64,000 bases of DNA, from NCBI RefSeq assembly GCF_003576645.1, contig NC_044924.1, positions 19,382,912 through 19,446,911 of the forward strand, given 5' to 3'. Below are positions 9,912 through 22,942 of the stretch, in pieces. The position numbers and the translations under genes were made by a program. This stretch comes from Ipomoea triloba. Taxonomy: Eukaryota; Streptophyta; Magnoliopsida; Solanales; Convolvulaceae. The first letter of the stretch is position 1. Every line of letters begins with the position of its first letter. The notes under the pieces were generated by a model. That model was not told the DNA's origin, ran no database searches, and worked only from the letters and a program-made list of their open reading frames with translations.

Positions 9912-11429
9912 CAAATAAGAAGAAGAAAGGAACACTCCACCAACAACCATGAAAGACCAATCTTGAAAGGTATAATTTCAATTCCTAATTTATTTCTTTA
10001 CCTTTACTCTAACCGTGTTTAATGGGCGAACTCAGTTTGCAAAACTTTTCTAAGGATACAAATTGTAAGTATTTCTTTTATCCTAATTCAATGCCCTGTT
10101 TTGGTTCGCTTTATTTTCTAGAATCGCAAATGAAGAGCTGCATAAAATTTTTGTGTTGGATGTAGTCTGTTTGTTAAAACTGTTTTAGCCCAGTTCACAC
10201 TTTTAAGTGTGGAAAAGGGGCGTGTGTAGAACCCTTAAACATATATCCTTTTTCCTCCGTTCCTTATGGAAACATCGAGGACGATGTTTATTTTTAAGTG
10301 TGGAAAGGGTGTATGCTTCTTGAAATAGTTAATTGATTAAGTGATAAGGTATAGGAACCTAGAGGGTGTGTTATTGCCAATACTATCTAGGAGGGCTCCT
10401 AACCTTGTGCCAAGGATTGAATGTCTTAAATATGCTTTGGAAGCTTCACTTTGCACCAATTTGCACATACCGACCCAAATTGAAAATGTTTGAGGAGTGC
10501 TTGCATGCTTTCACCTTGTATTTTATTTGGACCTCAGTCAAGGATCTCTCGAAGTGGGAGTGTGAATCCTTTGAGTTTTAGAAAGATAAGAATAGCGAAG
10601 CCTGGAAACTGAATTAATCTCAGCAGGACATGGGGCAAAAGGAGAGCCTAAGTGAGCTATGAGTGAAAACAATCCCTAATCCCTAGAAAAAGGCATGAGG
10701 GGTTGATATGGTGAAACGTGAATAAAGGCAAAGGGCCATTCCTAGAGATAAAAGCGAGGTGAGCCATCTTGTCTGGATAAGGGGTAACCATTGCACTGTC
10801 TTCGAAAAAGCATGGAGATCCATGTGAAGTCGGTTACCCCGAAGAGATCTTGAAAGATGAGAAAATAGGGAGGAGGTGAGCCACTTCGCTAGGATTCAGG
10901 CACCCATTGCACTGACCTTCGAAAAAGCATGGATCTCCATGTGAAGTCGGGTAGCCTGATGACGTTATCCTAGGAAGCGAGAAAATAGAGTGATCGCCCA
11001 AGCCATGGCGATGAGCGGTCCATGTCCCTGCCCTCACTTATATAATGTAAAGAGGCTTTGGCGTTAGGTTGGAAATTGGCTAAGGGATGAGCATCGATCC
11101 CACTAGTCGGATCGGCTTGAGGCCCCTAGAGAATACAAGGTGAAAACTCTTTTGTCACTTGCATGCTTGAAAGGTGTGAACAAAAATCTTCTCATGAAAT
11201 ATCCATTTCTCGAGACCTTGACTTCCTTAGCATATTTCTTGCATTTGGTTGGCACGAGTTTAGCAGTCTCGGTAGATAGTGTAGGGGATTTCACCCGCTC
11301 AACTCCGAACACCTACACATCACTTGATTGGTTAACCGTGAAAGAAAGAACTATCATTGGTGCTTACATGATTAGGGCTTAGAAAAGTATACTTGCTTGA
11401 GGACAAGCAAGGTTTAAGTGTGGAAAATT
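9912..11429 (+). other. 3' noncoding region of element A
   Basis: About 1.5 kb without a credible gene. The phrase TTTTTAAGTGTGGAAA recurs around 10200 and 10290. Two imperfect repeats at about 10783-10965 each hold a near-palindrome (CATGGAGATCCATG and CATGGATCTCCATG) followed by TGAAGTCGG. The region ends with TTGAGGACAAGCAAGG and TTTAAGTGTGGAAAATT, the purine-rich stretch that would prime plus-strand synthesis. B (18209-19723) and F (37439-38869) have homologous regions. A 71-codon frame at 10366 is shared with B but does not evolve like a gene. Confidence 0.7.
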
Positions 11430-12669
11430 TGATAAGCACCAAGAATAGCACTTATAAGGGGTCTTTATTAGATTAAAAACGCATTGTTTTGACATCCAAT
11501 TACAACAATTGCGTGCATTTAAGCGCAAATGCGATCAATTTCTTCTAATAACATTCCCAGAAAGAGTTTTGAAGTATTTCACTGATTGGAGAGGGATTTG
11601 AAGCAAAAATAGAGCAAAAAACGAACAAGCCGACATGCAGTAGCGCCCCACGTAACCTCACACGCGTGTGGCTGGGCGTGGAATTATTCCAGAGAGCCAC
11701 CACGCCACTCACACGCGTGTGAGCAAGCGTGGTCGAGCCAAAGGCTATTTTGGGAAATTTGTTCCTTTTCTTTGTCACCTATATAAATCCCTTTTGCCCT
11801 AAAACTAAAAAAAGAGGAAGAAAGATCAGAAAAATTAATAGAATAGGATAGATAGATCTAGAGGGTTTTCTTCCCTCTTGGGGGAAAACTCCTTCATAGT
11901 TTAGAATAGATCAAGGGCAAGAAGGAAGATTGGGATTCAAGATCAAGGTTGTAAGATCCCCTTTTTCAAGGGGTGGTAACCATTCTCCTCAATTTCTAAT
12001 TCAATACTTGTTTCTTTGAATTTCCTTTTCCTTTTCTTGTTTCTTAGTATGCTAGAGTAGATTAGATAGGGGATTGGTGGCCCCATGGTAGATCTATGTG
12101 GATGTTTAATATTATTGCTTTGATTTGTGAATTGCTTGCTTGTTGGTTGTTGAACTTGTGTGGATGATGTTCTTTAAGCTTTGTGCCTTTTGTGGCCACA
12201 TTAGGTCGCAAACCCAAAGGAAGTGAGTGTGTGCACGATAGCGGCCAGCCACGAGTCTTACTCACCCACATCTCCACTCTTAGTCCGAAAGGACAAGATC
12301 TGAGAGGAGTGGTAGACAAAGTGTTCAATGAAATGCCCCAACCGAATGAGGATGTGGGAGTCCAAAGTGTGACGCCACTTGGTAGTGTGCCATGAACTCC
12401 CTAGTATATTCCACGACTTGCACTCGCAAAACCAACCAAAGATAAACCACATGGAAAAGCCTAAAGCCATTACTCTCTTACCAATGAATCCAACTCCTAG
12501 CCATTCCCGTAACTCTTTTCCTTCAACCTCTTAGATGCCAACACACCAATTCGATTCCCATTCGTCATCCTTGAGAGACACGACACTCGGGGAGTCTTGA
12601 CTCTTCGTTTTACCACCTTCACATACCCACTTCACGTTCAACTCACCACATACAATCATCAATCTGTCA
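11430..12669 (+). repeat. Element A 3' LTR
   Basis: LTR of 1240 bp, TGATAAGCAC to CTGTCA, ending at the agcat duplication. Palindromes lie at 11659-11670 and 11708-11723 and a TATA box at 11780-11787. It lacks about 45 bp present in the 5' copy. Confidence 0.93.
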
Positions 12670-12674
12670 AGCAT

Positions 12675-13169
12675 CCAAAGCTCTAAGAGGAATTTTATCA
12701 AACACATAAGCTACACACTATCCTATTGTTCTTTCAAGAAGTCCATAGGAACTTTGATTGTGTAACGCTTCAAATCCTAACTCTTCTGAAAATTCATCAA
12801 AGGGGTTTAAATAGTCTCGGAAATAGCAACCCTAGTAAAAATTCGCGCAGCACCATCTCCACGCCATCCACACGCGTGTGAGTTGCGTGGGAGCTTACTG
12901 GATTATTTCCACGCACGCTCACACGCGTGTGGCCATCCAGTTTGGTCGTCCGGGGCTCCTTTCTTGCCTGGTTCGTTCTTTGAGCTCAACTTTAGCTCCT
13001 ATTTGCTCCCGGGGCTCCTGTTTTACCTCCTTAAGGCTAAAAGTAGCTTCTGTGTGTCGGTTAGTGATTTTTAATCATTTATGAGCATAATTCACCATGT
13101 AAGGATGCTATAAACGTGATAAAACACCCTAATATGTGCTTGATTTAAGGGTATCTCGGAGGCTTATCA
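12675..13169 (-). repeat. 5' LTR of element C, outer 495 bp
   Basis: Continuation of the LTR of C beyond element A, ending GGCTTATCA at 13169, the reverse complement of the TGATAAG start used by A and B. It carries ACACGCGTGT palindromes at 12869-12880 and 12920-12931. With 3352-3765 the LTR is about 909 bp. The next five bases, cttcc, would be its target duplication; the partner is outside the window. LINE sequence starts immediately at 13170. Confidence 0.8.
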
Positions 13170-16100
13170 CTTCCGCTTCATCAATGGAACAACAACCAAT
13201 AGCTCGTTGCCAGCGTCCCTGGAAGTCCCTCATAACTCCGCCACAGCCAGCAGTGGCAATCGCAGCGGAGTATGTGCCATCGACATTAAACTTCACCCAA
13301 CCAGCAAGCGGCTTCTTCCACGAGACCAGGACAGGCACCGCCTGGCTTCCATGTAGTCCCATAATCCTATGTTTAGCGAAAGCAGCAGCAATCTCCAACT
13401 CCTGCTTCATAATCCACTCGAGCTTCTAATTGATAGGAACAAAGTGGTCGTTAAAGATAGCATCATTACGCCAGTTCCAAATCCACCAGCACCGGATCGC
13501 AAACTTTTGCAGCCAATGAGCACCAAGACCCATCGACTTGTTGCCCGTGAGATTAGCCATTAACCACGCATCCCAATCTAAACTTCCGAGGGAGTGAAGC
13601 GCCCGGGGACTCAAAGCAGCATTCCATATACCTCTGGCATCGCTACAATGGCGAAACAAATGATCGAGATCTTCCTGGTGTCCTGCACAAAGACCACAAA
13701 GCATATTAGACGTTAGTTTTCGCCGAGCTCTTTCGACATTAGTCATAATACGGCCATGTTTCACAAGCCAAAGGAAAAAACTGATCCTGTTAGGCACTTT
13801 CAGATCCCAAATATGGAACCAATCAGAAGAAACCCCAGAAGGTGATGGGGGGAGAAGAGCATCATAAGCTGACGCAATCGAGAAATTTCCACTTTGCTCA
13901 AGGCGCCAACCAAAGCCATCATCAGCAGTGACATCCAAGGAGAGAACAAAACCGGCGAGCTTAAGCAACACAACATTCGGGAGCTAGTCATGAAAAGCCT
14001 CCCAATTCCAGCCTGACCCTTCCTCCCAGTACTCACTAACATTGGCATAGAGCACAGGAAGACTAAGAGAAATACTCAGATGATGGCACAGAGGGTAGGG
14101 CATGATCCATTTATCCAACCAAAACCGCGTACTCCTGCCATTTCGAACAGACCGGACCCTCCCCATGTCAAGAATGGGAGAAGCAGCCATAATACCTCTT
14201 CAAGCATTAGAAGATATGAACGAAGGACCATGCTTGTACTTACAGGATAAAGACCGTTCCCAGAGAGAGTCCTTCTCTTGACCCAACCGCCATCCCAGCT
14301 TAACCATGTAGGCCATGTTCAGTTCCTGAAGCTTGCGAAATCCCAAACCACCCGATTCCTTAGGACTAGCCACTATATCCCACTTGACTAGATGCATTTT
14401 GGTAGTGTGGTGTTCATGGCCATTGTTACCCCAGATGAAACGACGCATGCTCCTTTCAATGGCATGGCAGATTTCTTTGGGCAGGAGCGTAGTTTGCATG
14501 GTATACGCTGGTATAGAATTCAGCACAGTCTTTGCCAGGGTAACTCTGCCTGCCACTGACAGGGTTCTAGCTGTCCAACCTGCCAGACGGTCATTTAGAC
14601 GGTCCAATAAAGCAGAATAAGATTGGCATGAGACTCTCCCATGAATTGAAGGCACTCTAAGGTACCTCCCCATATCTTCAATCCTGGTTATTTGGAGTCG
14701 ACGAGCAATCTCATTAGCAAGCTCAGGATCCGTATTTTTAGAGAAAAAAATCTGGGACTTCGCAAAGCTAATGCGCTGACCGGAAGCCTCGCAGAATCGA
14801 GACAAACAATAGCGGATAATCTCAACCTGCTCTATAGAAGCATTGGCTAACAAGACCATATCGTCGGCAAAACATAGATGGGGCAAAACAAGGCTATCCG
14901 GAGCTAAGTGAATTCCATACAGAGCACAAAAATGGCAGGAGACATTGCGTGCCTTGGCGAATACCCCTCTCGGGACAGAAAGAAGATAAACGAACTCCAT
15001 TCCAAAGGATAGAAAACCGGGGGGATCGAATGCAGTTCATAATCGTTGTAATCCAGGTAGAACTAAAACCAATGGCCATAAGAGTGTTGCTAATGAAAGT
15101 CCACGATAGGTGGTCATAGGCCTTCTCAAAGTCGAGCTTAATCGCCATAAGCCCAGTAGCACCACGTTTAGTACGCATAGTATGCATCACCTCCTGGTAG
15201 ATGAGGATATTATCAGAAATCTGACGACCAGGGACGAACGAGCTTTGGAACGGACTCACCAATCTCGGTAGAATACGTTTCAGACGATTAGTAATTGTCT
15301 TGGTAATAATCTTGTAACTCACATTGCATAAGCTGATCGGCCGAAATTGCTTAATCGTCTCTAGGGATTGGACCTTAGGAATAAGGACTAGAAGAGTATC
15401 ATTTAGACTTTGCGGCAAACTACCCGTATCAACAGCCGCCCTGACGAGCTCAAAAACATTATCGCCGACCACGTCTCACATATGTTGATAAAAACCAGCA
15501 TGTAATCCATCTAGACCCGGGGCCTTGAATGACGCCATGTCGAAAAGAGCACAGTGAACCTCCTCCATAGTTAAAGGCGAATTAAAAAGACGCCAATCTT
15601 CTTGAGAGATCGGAGGGAACGCACCCTCTAAATTAATAGCGTCTTGCGCAGCGGAGTCATTAGAGAACAAACGAACAAAATAACTGCGAACATGGTGTTG
15701 TAGACTATCTTGCTCGGAAAAACACTCCCCATCATCATTACGAAGGCAAGCAACCGTATTTCGTGCTTTCCTAATAGACGCTGCCGCATGGTAATACTTC
15801 TTGTTCCTATCCCCGGAAACGATCCATTCTTCTCTAGACCTTTGGAACCACAAGAGCTCCTCTTGGTACAAAATCTCTTGATACTCCATACTAAGCTTAT
15901 GCTCGAGTTTGGACAGACCACCATGGTAACAATGAGCAAGTCTTCGCTGTACCCCACCTAGGCGAGCAAGAATCACTTTTTTACGTTTATGAATGTTACC
16001 GAATACATTGGAATTCCAATCTGATAGCGCTACAGTGACATGGGGAATATTATCTTAGAGGGAACGATCTTTACGCCAAGATCGGGTAACCACCTCCCCC

Positions 16101-16864
16101 AACCGTCCATCCGTCAACCATGCAGCATGGAAACGAAAGTGAGGCCGACAATAATTCCCCTCCCTTGCCTTCATGCGAATTAGGAGAGGTGCATGATCAG
16201 AAGAAACCCTAGGAAGGTGTACAACAGTTGCCTCTGGGAATCTATGCCGCCAGTTGATATTACAAAGAGCACGGTCGAGACGTGCCCCCTTCACATAACC
16301 CGATTGACTACCTTTGACCCACGTAAGCTTAGAACCACTAAAGCCCATATCAATAAGTCCTTCCGAGTGAATCCAATTTGCGAACTCAGAGCTCCTTTGC
16401 ATGGAAAAAATAGAGTAATTAGAAGTTTCCTCCTGAGTAAGAACAGAGTTGAAATCCCCAGCCACCAGCCAAGGTCCCATAAATCCTCGTTTAGTCATGG
16501 AGAGTTCACTCCACAGTCTTCGACGAAGATGGTGGGTGGGACTACCGTATACCACCGCGTAAAACCAACAATCTTGATGACCTTCTGTGACCTACAAAAG
16601 AACGAATTGAGGGTGAGTAAACATAACTGACACATTAATCTTGTTATTCCAAAAAATCGAAATTCCCCCACTAAAGCCTACAGCTTCAACACGAACCCAA
16701 TCAGAGAAACCAAGTTTCTTGCAAATTGCATTGGCCTGAGAGCCTGAAACCTTAGGTTCTACAAGGCCTAGAATAGCGGGAGTATGAGTCCGGATAAGGT
16801 TTTTAAGCACACGGTGGAAAGCTCTACCACCCGCGCCTTGACAATTCCAGATAATACTATTCAT
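13170..16864 (-). pseudogene. LINE ORF2: endonuclease, reverse transcriptase, RNase H
   Basis: ATG at 16864 opens MNSIIWNCQGAGG, the N-terminus of an APE-type endonuclease; LVAGDFN and SSDHAPLL follow. The reverse transcriptase shows KAPGLDGL, FRPISLCNVSYKI, SSFVPGRQI, LDFEKAYD, a broken RGIRQG region near 14990 and the catalytic FADD at about 14860. A zinc-binding zf-RVT region (about 13430-13970) and the start of RNase H (KFNVDGT, GCGGVMRD) follow. The gene is broken by a frameshift near 16570, stops near 16058 and 15475 (the latter probably Trp to TGA), a frameshift near 14990 and others near 14190 and 13980. RNase H ends after about 45 residues at the LTR of C. Confidence 0.9.
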
Positions 16865-16927
16865 AAAAAAGACAGAAGGACAGAAGAGACAAACATAAAG
16901 AAACAACAAAAAACACAAACGACAAAC

Positions 16928-18208
16928 TAAAGGAAGTATTTTGCGGTGAGGTGTAAATGTGAAGGTGGAAGTGGTAAAACGAAGAGTCAAGACTCCCCAA
17001 GTGTCGTGTCTCTCAAGGATAGCGAATGGGAAACGAATTATCGTGTGGCATCTGAGAGGTTGAAGAGAAAGAGTTACGAGAATGACTAAAGGTTGGATTC
17101 ATTTGTAAGAGGGGGAAGGTTGATAGTGGTTGTGTAAAATAAATAAAAGTAAAGTGGAGATTGGGGCTTTAGGCTTTTCCATGTGGTCTATCTTTGGATG
17201 GTTTTGCGAGTGCAAATCGTGGAATAGACTAGGGAGTTCGTGGCACACTACCAAGTGGTGTCACACTTCGGACTCCCACATCCTCATTCGGTTGGGGCAT
17301 TTCATCGAACACTTTGTCTACCACTCCTCTCGGATCTCGTCCTTTCGAACTAAGAGCGGAGATGTGGGTGAGTTAGACTCGTGAGTGGCCGCTATCGCGC
17401 ACACACTCATATCCTATGGGTTTGCTACCTAATGTGGCCACAAAAGGCACAAAGCTTGAAGAACATCATCCACACAAGTTCAACATCCAACAACTAAGTA
17501 ACTCACAATTCAAAGCAATAAAATTAAACATCCACATAGATCTACCTTGGGGCCACCAATCCCCTTTCTAATCTACTCTATCATGCTAAAGAAACAAGAA
17601 AAAGAAAGGAAAATTCAAAGAAACAAGTATTGAATTAGAAATTGGAGAGAATGGTTACCACCCTTAGAAAGGGGATCTTTATAATCTTGATCTTGAAATC
17701 CCAATCTTCAATCTCGCCCTTGATCTATTCTAAACTATGAGAAAAAGGAATTTTCCCCCAAGAGGGGAGAAAACCCTCTAGATCTATTCTACCCTATTCT
17801 ATGAATTTTTCTGATCTAATCCTAGTTGTTTTTAGGTTCTGGGCAAAAGGGATTTATATAGGTGACAAAAAGGGGAAAAATTTCCCAAAATGGCCCTTGT
17901 CCCGACCACGCTTGCTTCCACGCGTGGTGGTAGGCGTGGGAGCATACTGGAATTATTCCACGCCTAGCCACACGTGTGTGAGGCTGCTGGGACGCTACTG
18001 CATTGCGGCTTGTTTGTCTTTTGCTCTATTTTAGCCTCAAATCCCTCTCCAACCTATGAAATACCTCAAAACTCTTTCTAGAAATGTTGTTAGAAGATTT
18101 TGATCGCATTTGAGCTGAAATGCATGCAATTGTTGTAATTGGATGTCAAAACAATGCACTTTTAATCTAATTAAGACCCCTTATAAGTGCTATTCTTGGT
18201 GCTTATCA
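16928..18208 (-). repeat. Element B 3' LTR
   Basis: LTR of 1281 bp. Its edge at 16928 is TA where the other LTR has TG, a terminal mutation; the other edge is GCTTATCA at 18208. A minus-strand TATA box lies at 17852-17860 and CACGCGTG-type palindromes at about 17912 and 17968. Confidence 0.92.
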
Positions 18209-19723
18209 AAGCTCCAACACTTAAACCTTACTTGTCCTCAAGCAAGCATATTTTTCTAAACCCTAATCGTGTAAGCACCAAGAATAGTTCTTTCTTTCAT
18301 GGTTAACCAATCAAGTGATGTGTAGGTGTTCGGAGTTGATTGGGTGAAATCCCCTACACTATCTACCAAGACTGCTAAACTCATGCCAACCAAATGTAAG
18401 AAATATGCTAAGAAAGTTAAGGTCTCGAGAGATGGACATTATATGAGAAGTTTTGTTCACAGCTTTAAGCATGCAAGTGACAATTGGATTTCACCTTGTA
18501 TTTTCTAGGGGCCTCCAACCGATCCGACTAGTGGGAACGATGCTCACCCCTTAGCCAATCTCCAACCTAACGCCAAAGCCTCTTTACATTATATAAGTGA
18601 GGGCAGGGACATGAACAGCTCATCGCCATGGCTTGGGCGATCACTCTATTTTCTCACTTCCTAGGATAACGTCATCAGGCTACCCGACTTCACATGGAGC
18701 TCCATGCTTTTTTGAAGGTCAGTGCAATGGGTGCCTGAATCCTAGCGAAGTGGCTCACCTCCTCTCTATTTTCTCATCTTTCAAGATCTCTTCGGGGCAA
18801 CCGACTTCACATGGATTTCCATGCTTTTTCGAAGACAGTGCAATGGTTACCCCTTATCCAGACAGGATGGCTCACCTCATTTTTATCTCTAGGAATGGCC
18901 TTAGGCCTTTTTACTTTTCTCCATATCAACCCCTCATGCCTTTTTCTAGGGATTAGGGATTGTTTTCACTCAAAGCTCACTTAGGCTCACCTTTTGCCCG
19001 ATGTCCTGCTAAGATTAGTTCAGTTTCTAGGCTTCGCAATTCTTATCTTTCTAAAACTCAAAGGATTCACACTCACACTTCAAGAGATCCTTGACTAAGG
19101 TCCAAACAAAATACAAGGTGAAAGCAGGCAAGCACTCATCAAAAATTTTCAATTTGGGTCGAAATGTGCAAATTGGTGCAAAGTGAAACTTCCAAAGCAT
19201 ATTTAAGACATTCAATCCTTGGCACAAGGTTAGGAGTCCTCCTAGATAGTATTGGCAATAACACACCCTCTAGGTTCCTATACCTTATCACTTAATCAAT
19301 CAACTGTTTCAAGAAGCATACACCCTTTCCACACTTAAAAGTAAACATCGTCCTCGATGTTTCCATAAGGGACGGGGAAAAAGGATATATGTTTAAGGGT
19401 TCTACACACGCCCCTTTTCCACACTTAAAAGTGTGAACTGGGCTAAAACAGTTCTAATAAACAGACTACATCCGATACAACAATGTTATGCAGCTCTTCA
19501 TTTGCGATTCTAGAAAATAAAGCAATTAAATTAAATAGGGCGTCGAATCAGGATAAAAGAAATACTTACAATTTGTATACTTATCAAAGTTTTGCAATCT
19601 ATGTTTGCCCTTCAAAACGCGGTCAGAGTAAAGTTAAGGAAATAAATTAGGAGTGGAAATTATACCTTTCAAGATTGGTCTTTCATGGTTGTTGGTGGAA
19701 TGGTCCCTTCTTCTCCTTATTTC
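18209..19723 (-). other. 3' noncoding region of element B
   Basis: Homologous to 9912-11429 of element A. It has a perfect CATGGAGCTCCATG palindrome at about 18693 and a decayed partner at about 18813. Next to the LTR the minus strand reads TTTAAGTGTTGGAGCTT, the likely plus-strand primer. A 71-codon frame at 19051-19266 matches one in A, but most differences change the amino acid and B starts with GTG. Confidence 0.7.
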
Positions 19724-19769
19724 TGGGTTGCCTCCCATAAGCGCCACGTTTAACGTCTTTGGCTAGACG
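19724..19769 (-). other. Conserved post-ORF block of element B
   Basis: On the minus strand it runs GTCTAGCCAAAGACGTTAAA, CGTGGCGCTT, ATGGGAGGCAACCCA. It lies between the end of the second ORF and the 3' noncoding region, as at 9861-9911 in A. Confidence 0.7.
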
Positions 19770-19897
19770 AAACGTGCAAGATAAAACATAAACAGAAAAT
19801 AGCTAAAAATATAAACAGAAATGAAAGATTGTCCACAATCATTTGTTCAGAATTATCAAGTCACAATTCTTCATCATCAAATTTTTCTTTTCTTTTT

Positions 19898-21039
19898 TCA
19901 GTTTCTTCCTTTCTTCATGTTCTTGATTTCCTTAATCTCTCTCGAAATCTCGTCCAGTTTCTGCATTTGCTCCAAGTGCAATTGGTATTGGAAATTTTGG
20001 AGGGATCTCCAATCAGTTACTGGGGTGAACCAGCTCGGAATGTTGAAGCTAGCGGAATTGGGGTTTTGCTCTTCGGGTTGTGGTGGAGGTACAGACGGTT
20101 CGGGTTCTCTTGGTGGTGGAGAATACATCGAAGAATCCACTGGCGAGTACAGCTCATTTGAGGATGGGGTAAGGAATGACATTGGTGAGGGTGTGAACCC
20201 TGGGGATGTCATTGGCGTGTCGGCATGGTCTTCTGCCATCTCATCATCTACCCTCGTTCGCGCCAGTTGTCTTAAGTGAAGTTTTGCGACATCTTCGGGA
20301 GATAAAGGAACTATGTTCGCTCCTGGAAGTCTGTGCTCGAACCAGTGTATTTTCACGTGATGACCTAGTGAGATACACAATCTCGTCACCATCGGGCCTA
20401 CAAAAATTGCCTGGCTGATTCTTACTGTTGTGCAACAAGCAAGTTCTTGCAAATCGAGCTCATATTCACCGAGTTCCCTGTGTCCATACTCCATAGCATG
20501 AACAGCTCCGCCTTTGAGACTCGGTCATAGGTCTCAGGCCTTCCTTCCCATGAATAAGCAATCACCTTCCATAAGACCTTTAAGTCTTCTCTTATGATTT
20601 GGGAGACTCTTACCCTTGACCCTTCCCATTCGACTCCTTGTCTTGCGATCATCGACCAATACTTTCTCGGAATGTCCCTATCTCCAAAGTCATGCCTTAA
20701 TCTTCGATACCAGTGCTTCGACTGGTCTTCCTCATCGTAGAATCCTAGGAGAACACCCAAACGGTTGGCCGATATGTGATAATCCTGATTGAAGAGTCGA
20801 AACTTAATGGTCGGGTTGTAGAGATCTCCAGCTACTCCCTCAACACTTAGGCTTGCAATAAACTCGTGGACTAGGTGAATGAAAGTGTCCTGTCTCCAGC
20901 CCAACAAGTTGTTCCAATAAGGTTCTGCGATCAACCTCTCCAGTCCGTACTTGCATTCATAATCCTCCAATACTGTCAAGTCGATATATCTCCATTGCAC
21001 AATAGGGAAATTCAACAGTTGTCTGTACCGTCCCAGCAT
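19898..21039 (-). pseudogene. Athila-ORF1-like protein of element B
   Basis: Homologue of the second ORF of A, starting MLGRYRQLL. The N-terminal 55 or so residues seen in A are missing because the deletion relative to A ends just before this point. It keeps Glu where A has a TAG and holds single copies of the four segments duplicated in A. Near 20430 a TAA (probably from CAA) and a one-base deletion break the frame; the second part runs from AIFVGPMVTRL to IKNMKKGRN. It gives the better view of the ancestral protein: WRQDTFIHLVHEFIASL, TIKFRLFNQDYHISANRLG and IPSWFTPVTDW. Function is unknown. Confidence 0.65.
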
Positions 21040-21059
21040 GGGACCTTACCAAACGTCCC

Positions 21060-22673
21060 GTGAACTTTAGCTTCAAGGAATGTCCCAAGGTGAGTAACAT
21101 CCTTGAATTCCCACAAAGATAAAGGAAAGATAAAATTCATGGTTGGAAGAATTCTAGACTCAAACACCCTCCTTAGCTCTTCTAAGATGGTGTCTATTTC
21201 CTTTTCTTTTTCCTCTCTTCTCCCCCTAAAGATTTTCTCATTTCTTTCAAACCATATCTCCTTGCACCCTTCCTCAATTTCGAGTGTGGTCAACTCTCTC
21301 CACTCATCTTTTTCCATAAGATTGATCATGAAGGACCAATTATTTCCCACCATCTTTTCCTTACACTCATTTTGTTCATCACTCCACTCTATTTGATTAG
21401 AAAAATCACTCACACTCTCACACGAATAGAATGAAGCATCATCCTCTTCACTCACCATCTCATTCTCACCCCAAGCAAAGGATTCATCTTCCAAGAAATT
21501 AAAGCAATCATAATCGGTAACATACAAGATAGAATCCTTACAAGCATTAATCAATACATCAAAATTTTCCATGGAATCATCCTCCAGAAATTTAAAGCAG
21601 TCATAATCACATATGATGGAAGTATTAAGGCGAAGGGAGTCATCCAATAGGGTGTTTTCAAAAAGAGCACAAGGATTTTCAAGAATATTAGCACAAAGAA
21701 GATTACGAATTTTACCATATTTCGGCTCTTCTTCTTCCCATACTACTTCGATGTCCTCATCCTCACTCTCCATCTCTACCTCCTTTTGATTTCCTAATTC
21801 GAAGATTAGAACTTCTTCAAGCACCGGGGCGTAACAATCCTCTACTCCTTCGAAACTCTCCTCTCCCTTAGCATTTTGCACTTTTTCAACCCCTTGTACA
21901 ATCCTTTGACGGGCTTCCAAAGTGGGGATGTCATCTATGATGGCGGAGTTGGCTGGTGACTCATTCATCTTCATGAGCTCCTCCGTCATAGACAACATCT
22001 TCGTTTCAACTTCTTCTAGTGGAAGTCCTTCCTCCCGGAGGGTAGCGAGATAGTCCTTTAGTTCGCTCTTGATTTCGGCTTTTAGTTTAGCCGTATCCTC
22101 CTTGGCCGTCCTTGTGAATTCGTCAATTTTTCCTTTTAGCATTTCAATTTCATCGATGGCCGGTGGAATATAATCGCAAGGATTTATATGGGTATTATAT
22201 GGGAAAGAGGGCGATGTCTCAAAGGAATAGTTAGTATTATTTTCTTTGTGGTTTTGTTATGGAGGTGGCTAGTAAGTGTTTAGTTGGGAATTGGGAAATG
22301 AATTTGACTCGGGAGTATAGCTTGGATCAAGTTGTTGCATCATTTGCGCAAGCTTACTCTCTATGCTTTGGGATATGTCTTTAGAGCGTAATGAGTCAAT
22401 TTCTTGTGAATTTGGTGGTTGTGAAGGGTAAGTTTCTTGGAATTGTGGAGGTGGTGTTTCATAAGGACGTAGGTGATGGTTTGGTGTATGGATTGGATAG
22501 TGATATGGAGGTGGTAAATGATATGTTAGGTGGATTGGGTAGTGGTATGGAGGTGGATAGTGGTATGTTGGTGGAGGGTAAGCGTAGGTGGAATGGGGGT
22601 AATAGTGATATGGTTGCGGTTGAGGATTTGCATAGGATTGTCCTTCATGGTGTGGGTAGCCATGGGGATTCAT
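21060..22673 (-). pseudogene. Gag-remnant ORF of element B
   Basis: Starts at the ATG of MNPHGYPHHEGQSY with a Tyr/Pro/His-rich region of about 110 residues. Two stops (TAG, TAA) around 22255-22270 interrupt it, but the frame is otherwise constant. The next part has the coiled coil MLKGKIDEFTRTAKEDTAKL, then LPLEEVETK, APVLEEVLIFELGNQKEV and a long Glu/Asp-rich tail with FKFLEDDSM and FNFLEDESF repeats. At about 21030 it runs directly into the second ORF through the deletion junction. There is no capsid, zinc knuckle, protease or RT. The coiled coil lines up with the gag of F, which supports a gag origin. Confidence 0.6.
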
Positions 22674-22921
22674 TTTAGCACTTATTGGCAAGCTTCAAGT
22701 GGTTTGATTAAAGAGAATTTCCTGCACAATAGCTTAGCCAACAACAAATATTTTGCAACTAAAAGTAGTTGCAAGTGATCACAAGATTTTCAAGACAATG
22801 TAAGCTCACTTCTTCAAGTAAATAACAAAAATAAGAAAATAAAATAAACAAAAACAAAGCCATTCAAGAACTCTTAAAATTCTACTTCTAAGATGTCAAC
22901 ACTATTCGAAACCGTTTGCCA

Positions 22922-22939
22922 TCCCCGGCAACGACGCCA
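22922..22939 (-). other. Primer binding site of element B (tRNA-Asp type)
   Basis: The minus strand reads TGGCGTCGTTGCCGGGGA, 3 bases from the LTR edge at 22943. One base differs from the tRNA-Asp complement found in A. Confidence 0.88.
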
Positions 22940-22942
22940 TTT

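Larger units (their letters stand above)
3766..12669 (+). mobile_element. Element A: complete non-autonomous Athila-like LTR element
   Basis: Full-length element of 8904 bp flanked by a perfect 5-bp target duplication, agcat, at 3761-3765 and 12670-12674. It has LTRs of 1287 and 1240 bp (TGATAAGCAC...CTGTCA), a tRNA-Asp PBS, a gag-remnant ORF, an Athila-ORF1-like ORF and a 1.5-kb 3' noncoding region ending in TTTAAGTGTGGAAAATT before the 3' LTR. No protease, RT, RNase H or integrase is present, so it must have been copied in trans. It lies inside the 5' LTR of C. Element B is a second copy in opposite orientation. Confidence 0.93.

Noticed and set aside
10366..19266. Matching 71-codon frames in A (10366-10581) and B (19051-19266, minus) as a conserved small gene.
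   Set aside because: Most nucleotide differences between the two change the amino acid, B has GTG for the start, and the homologous region of F has no such frame. The conservation looks like that of noncoding sequence.
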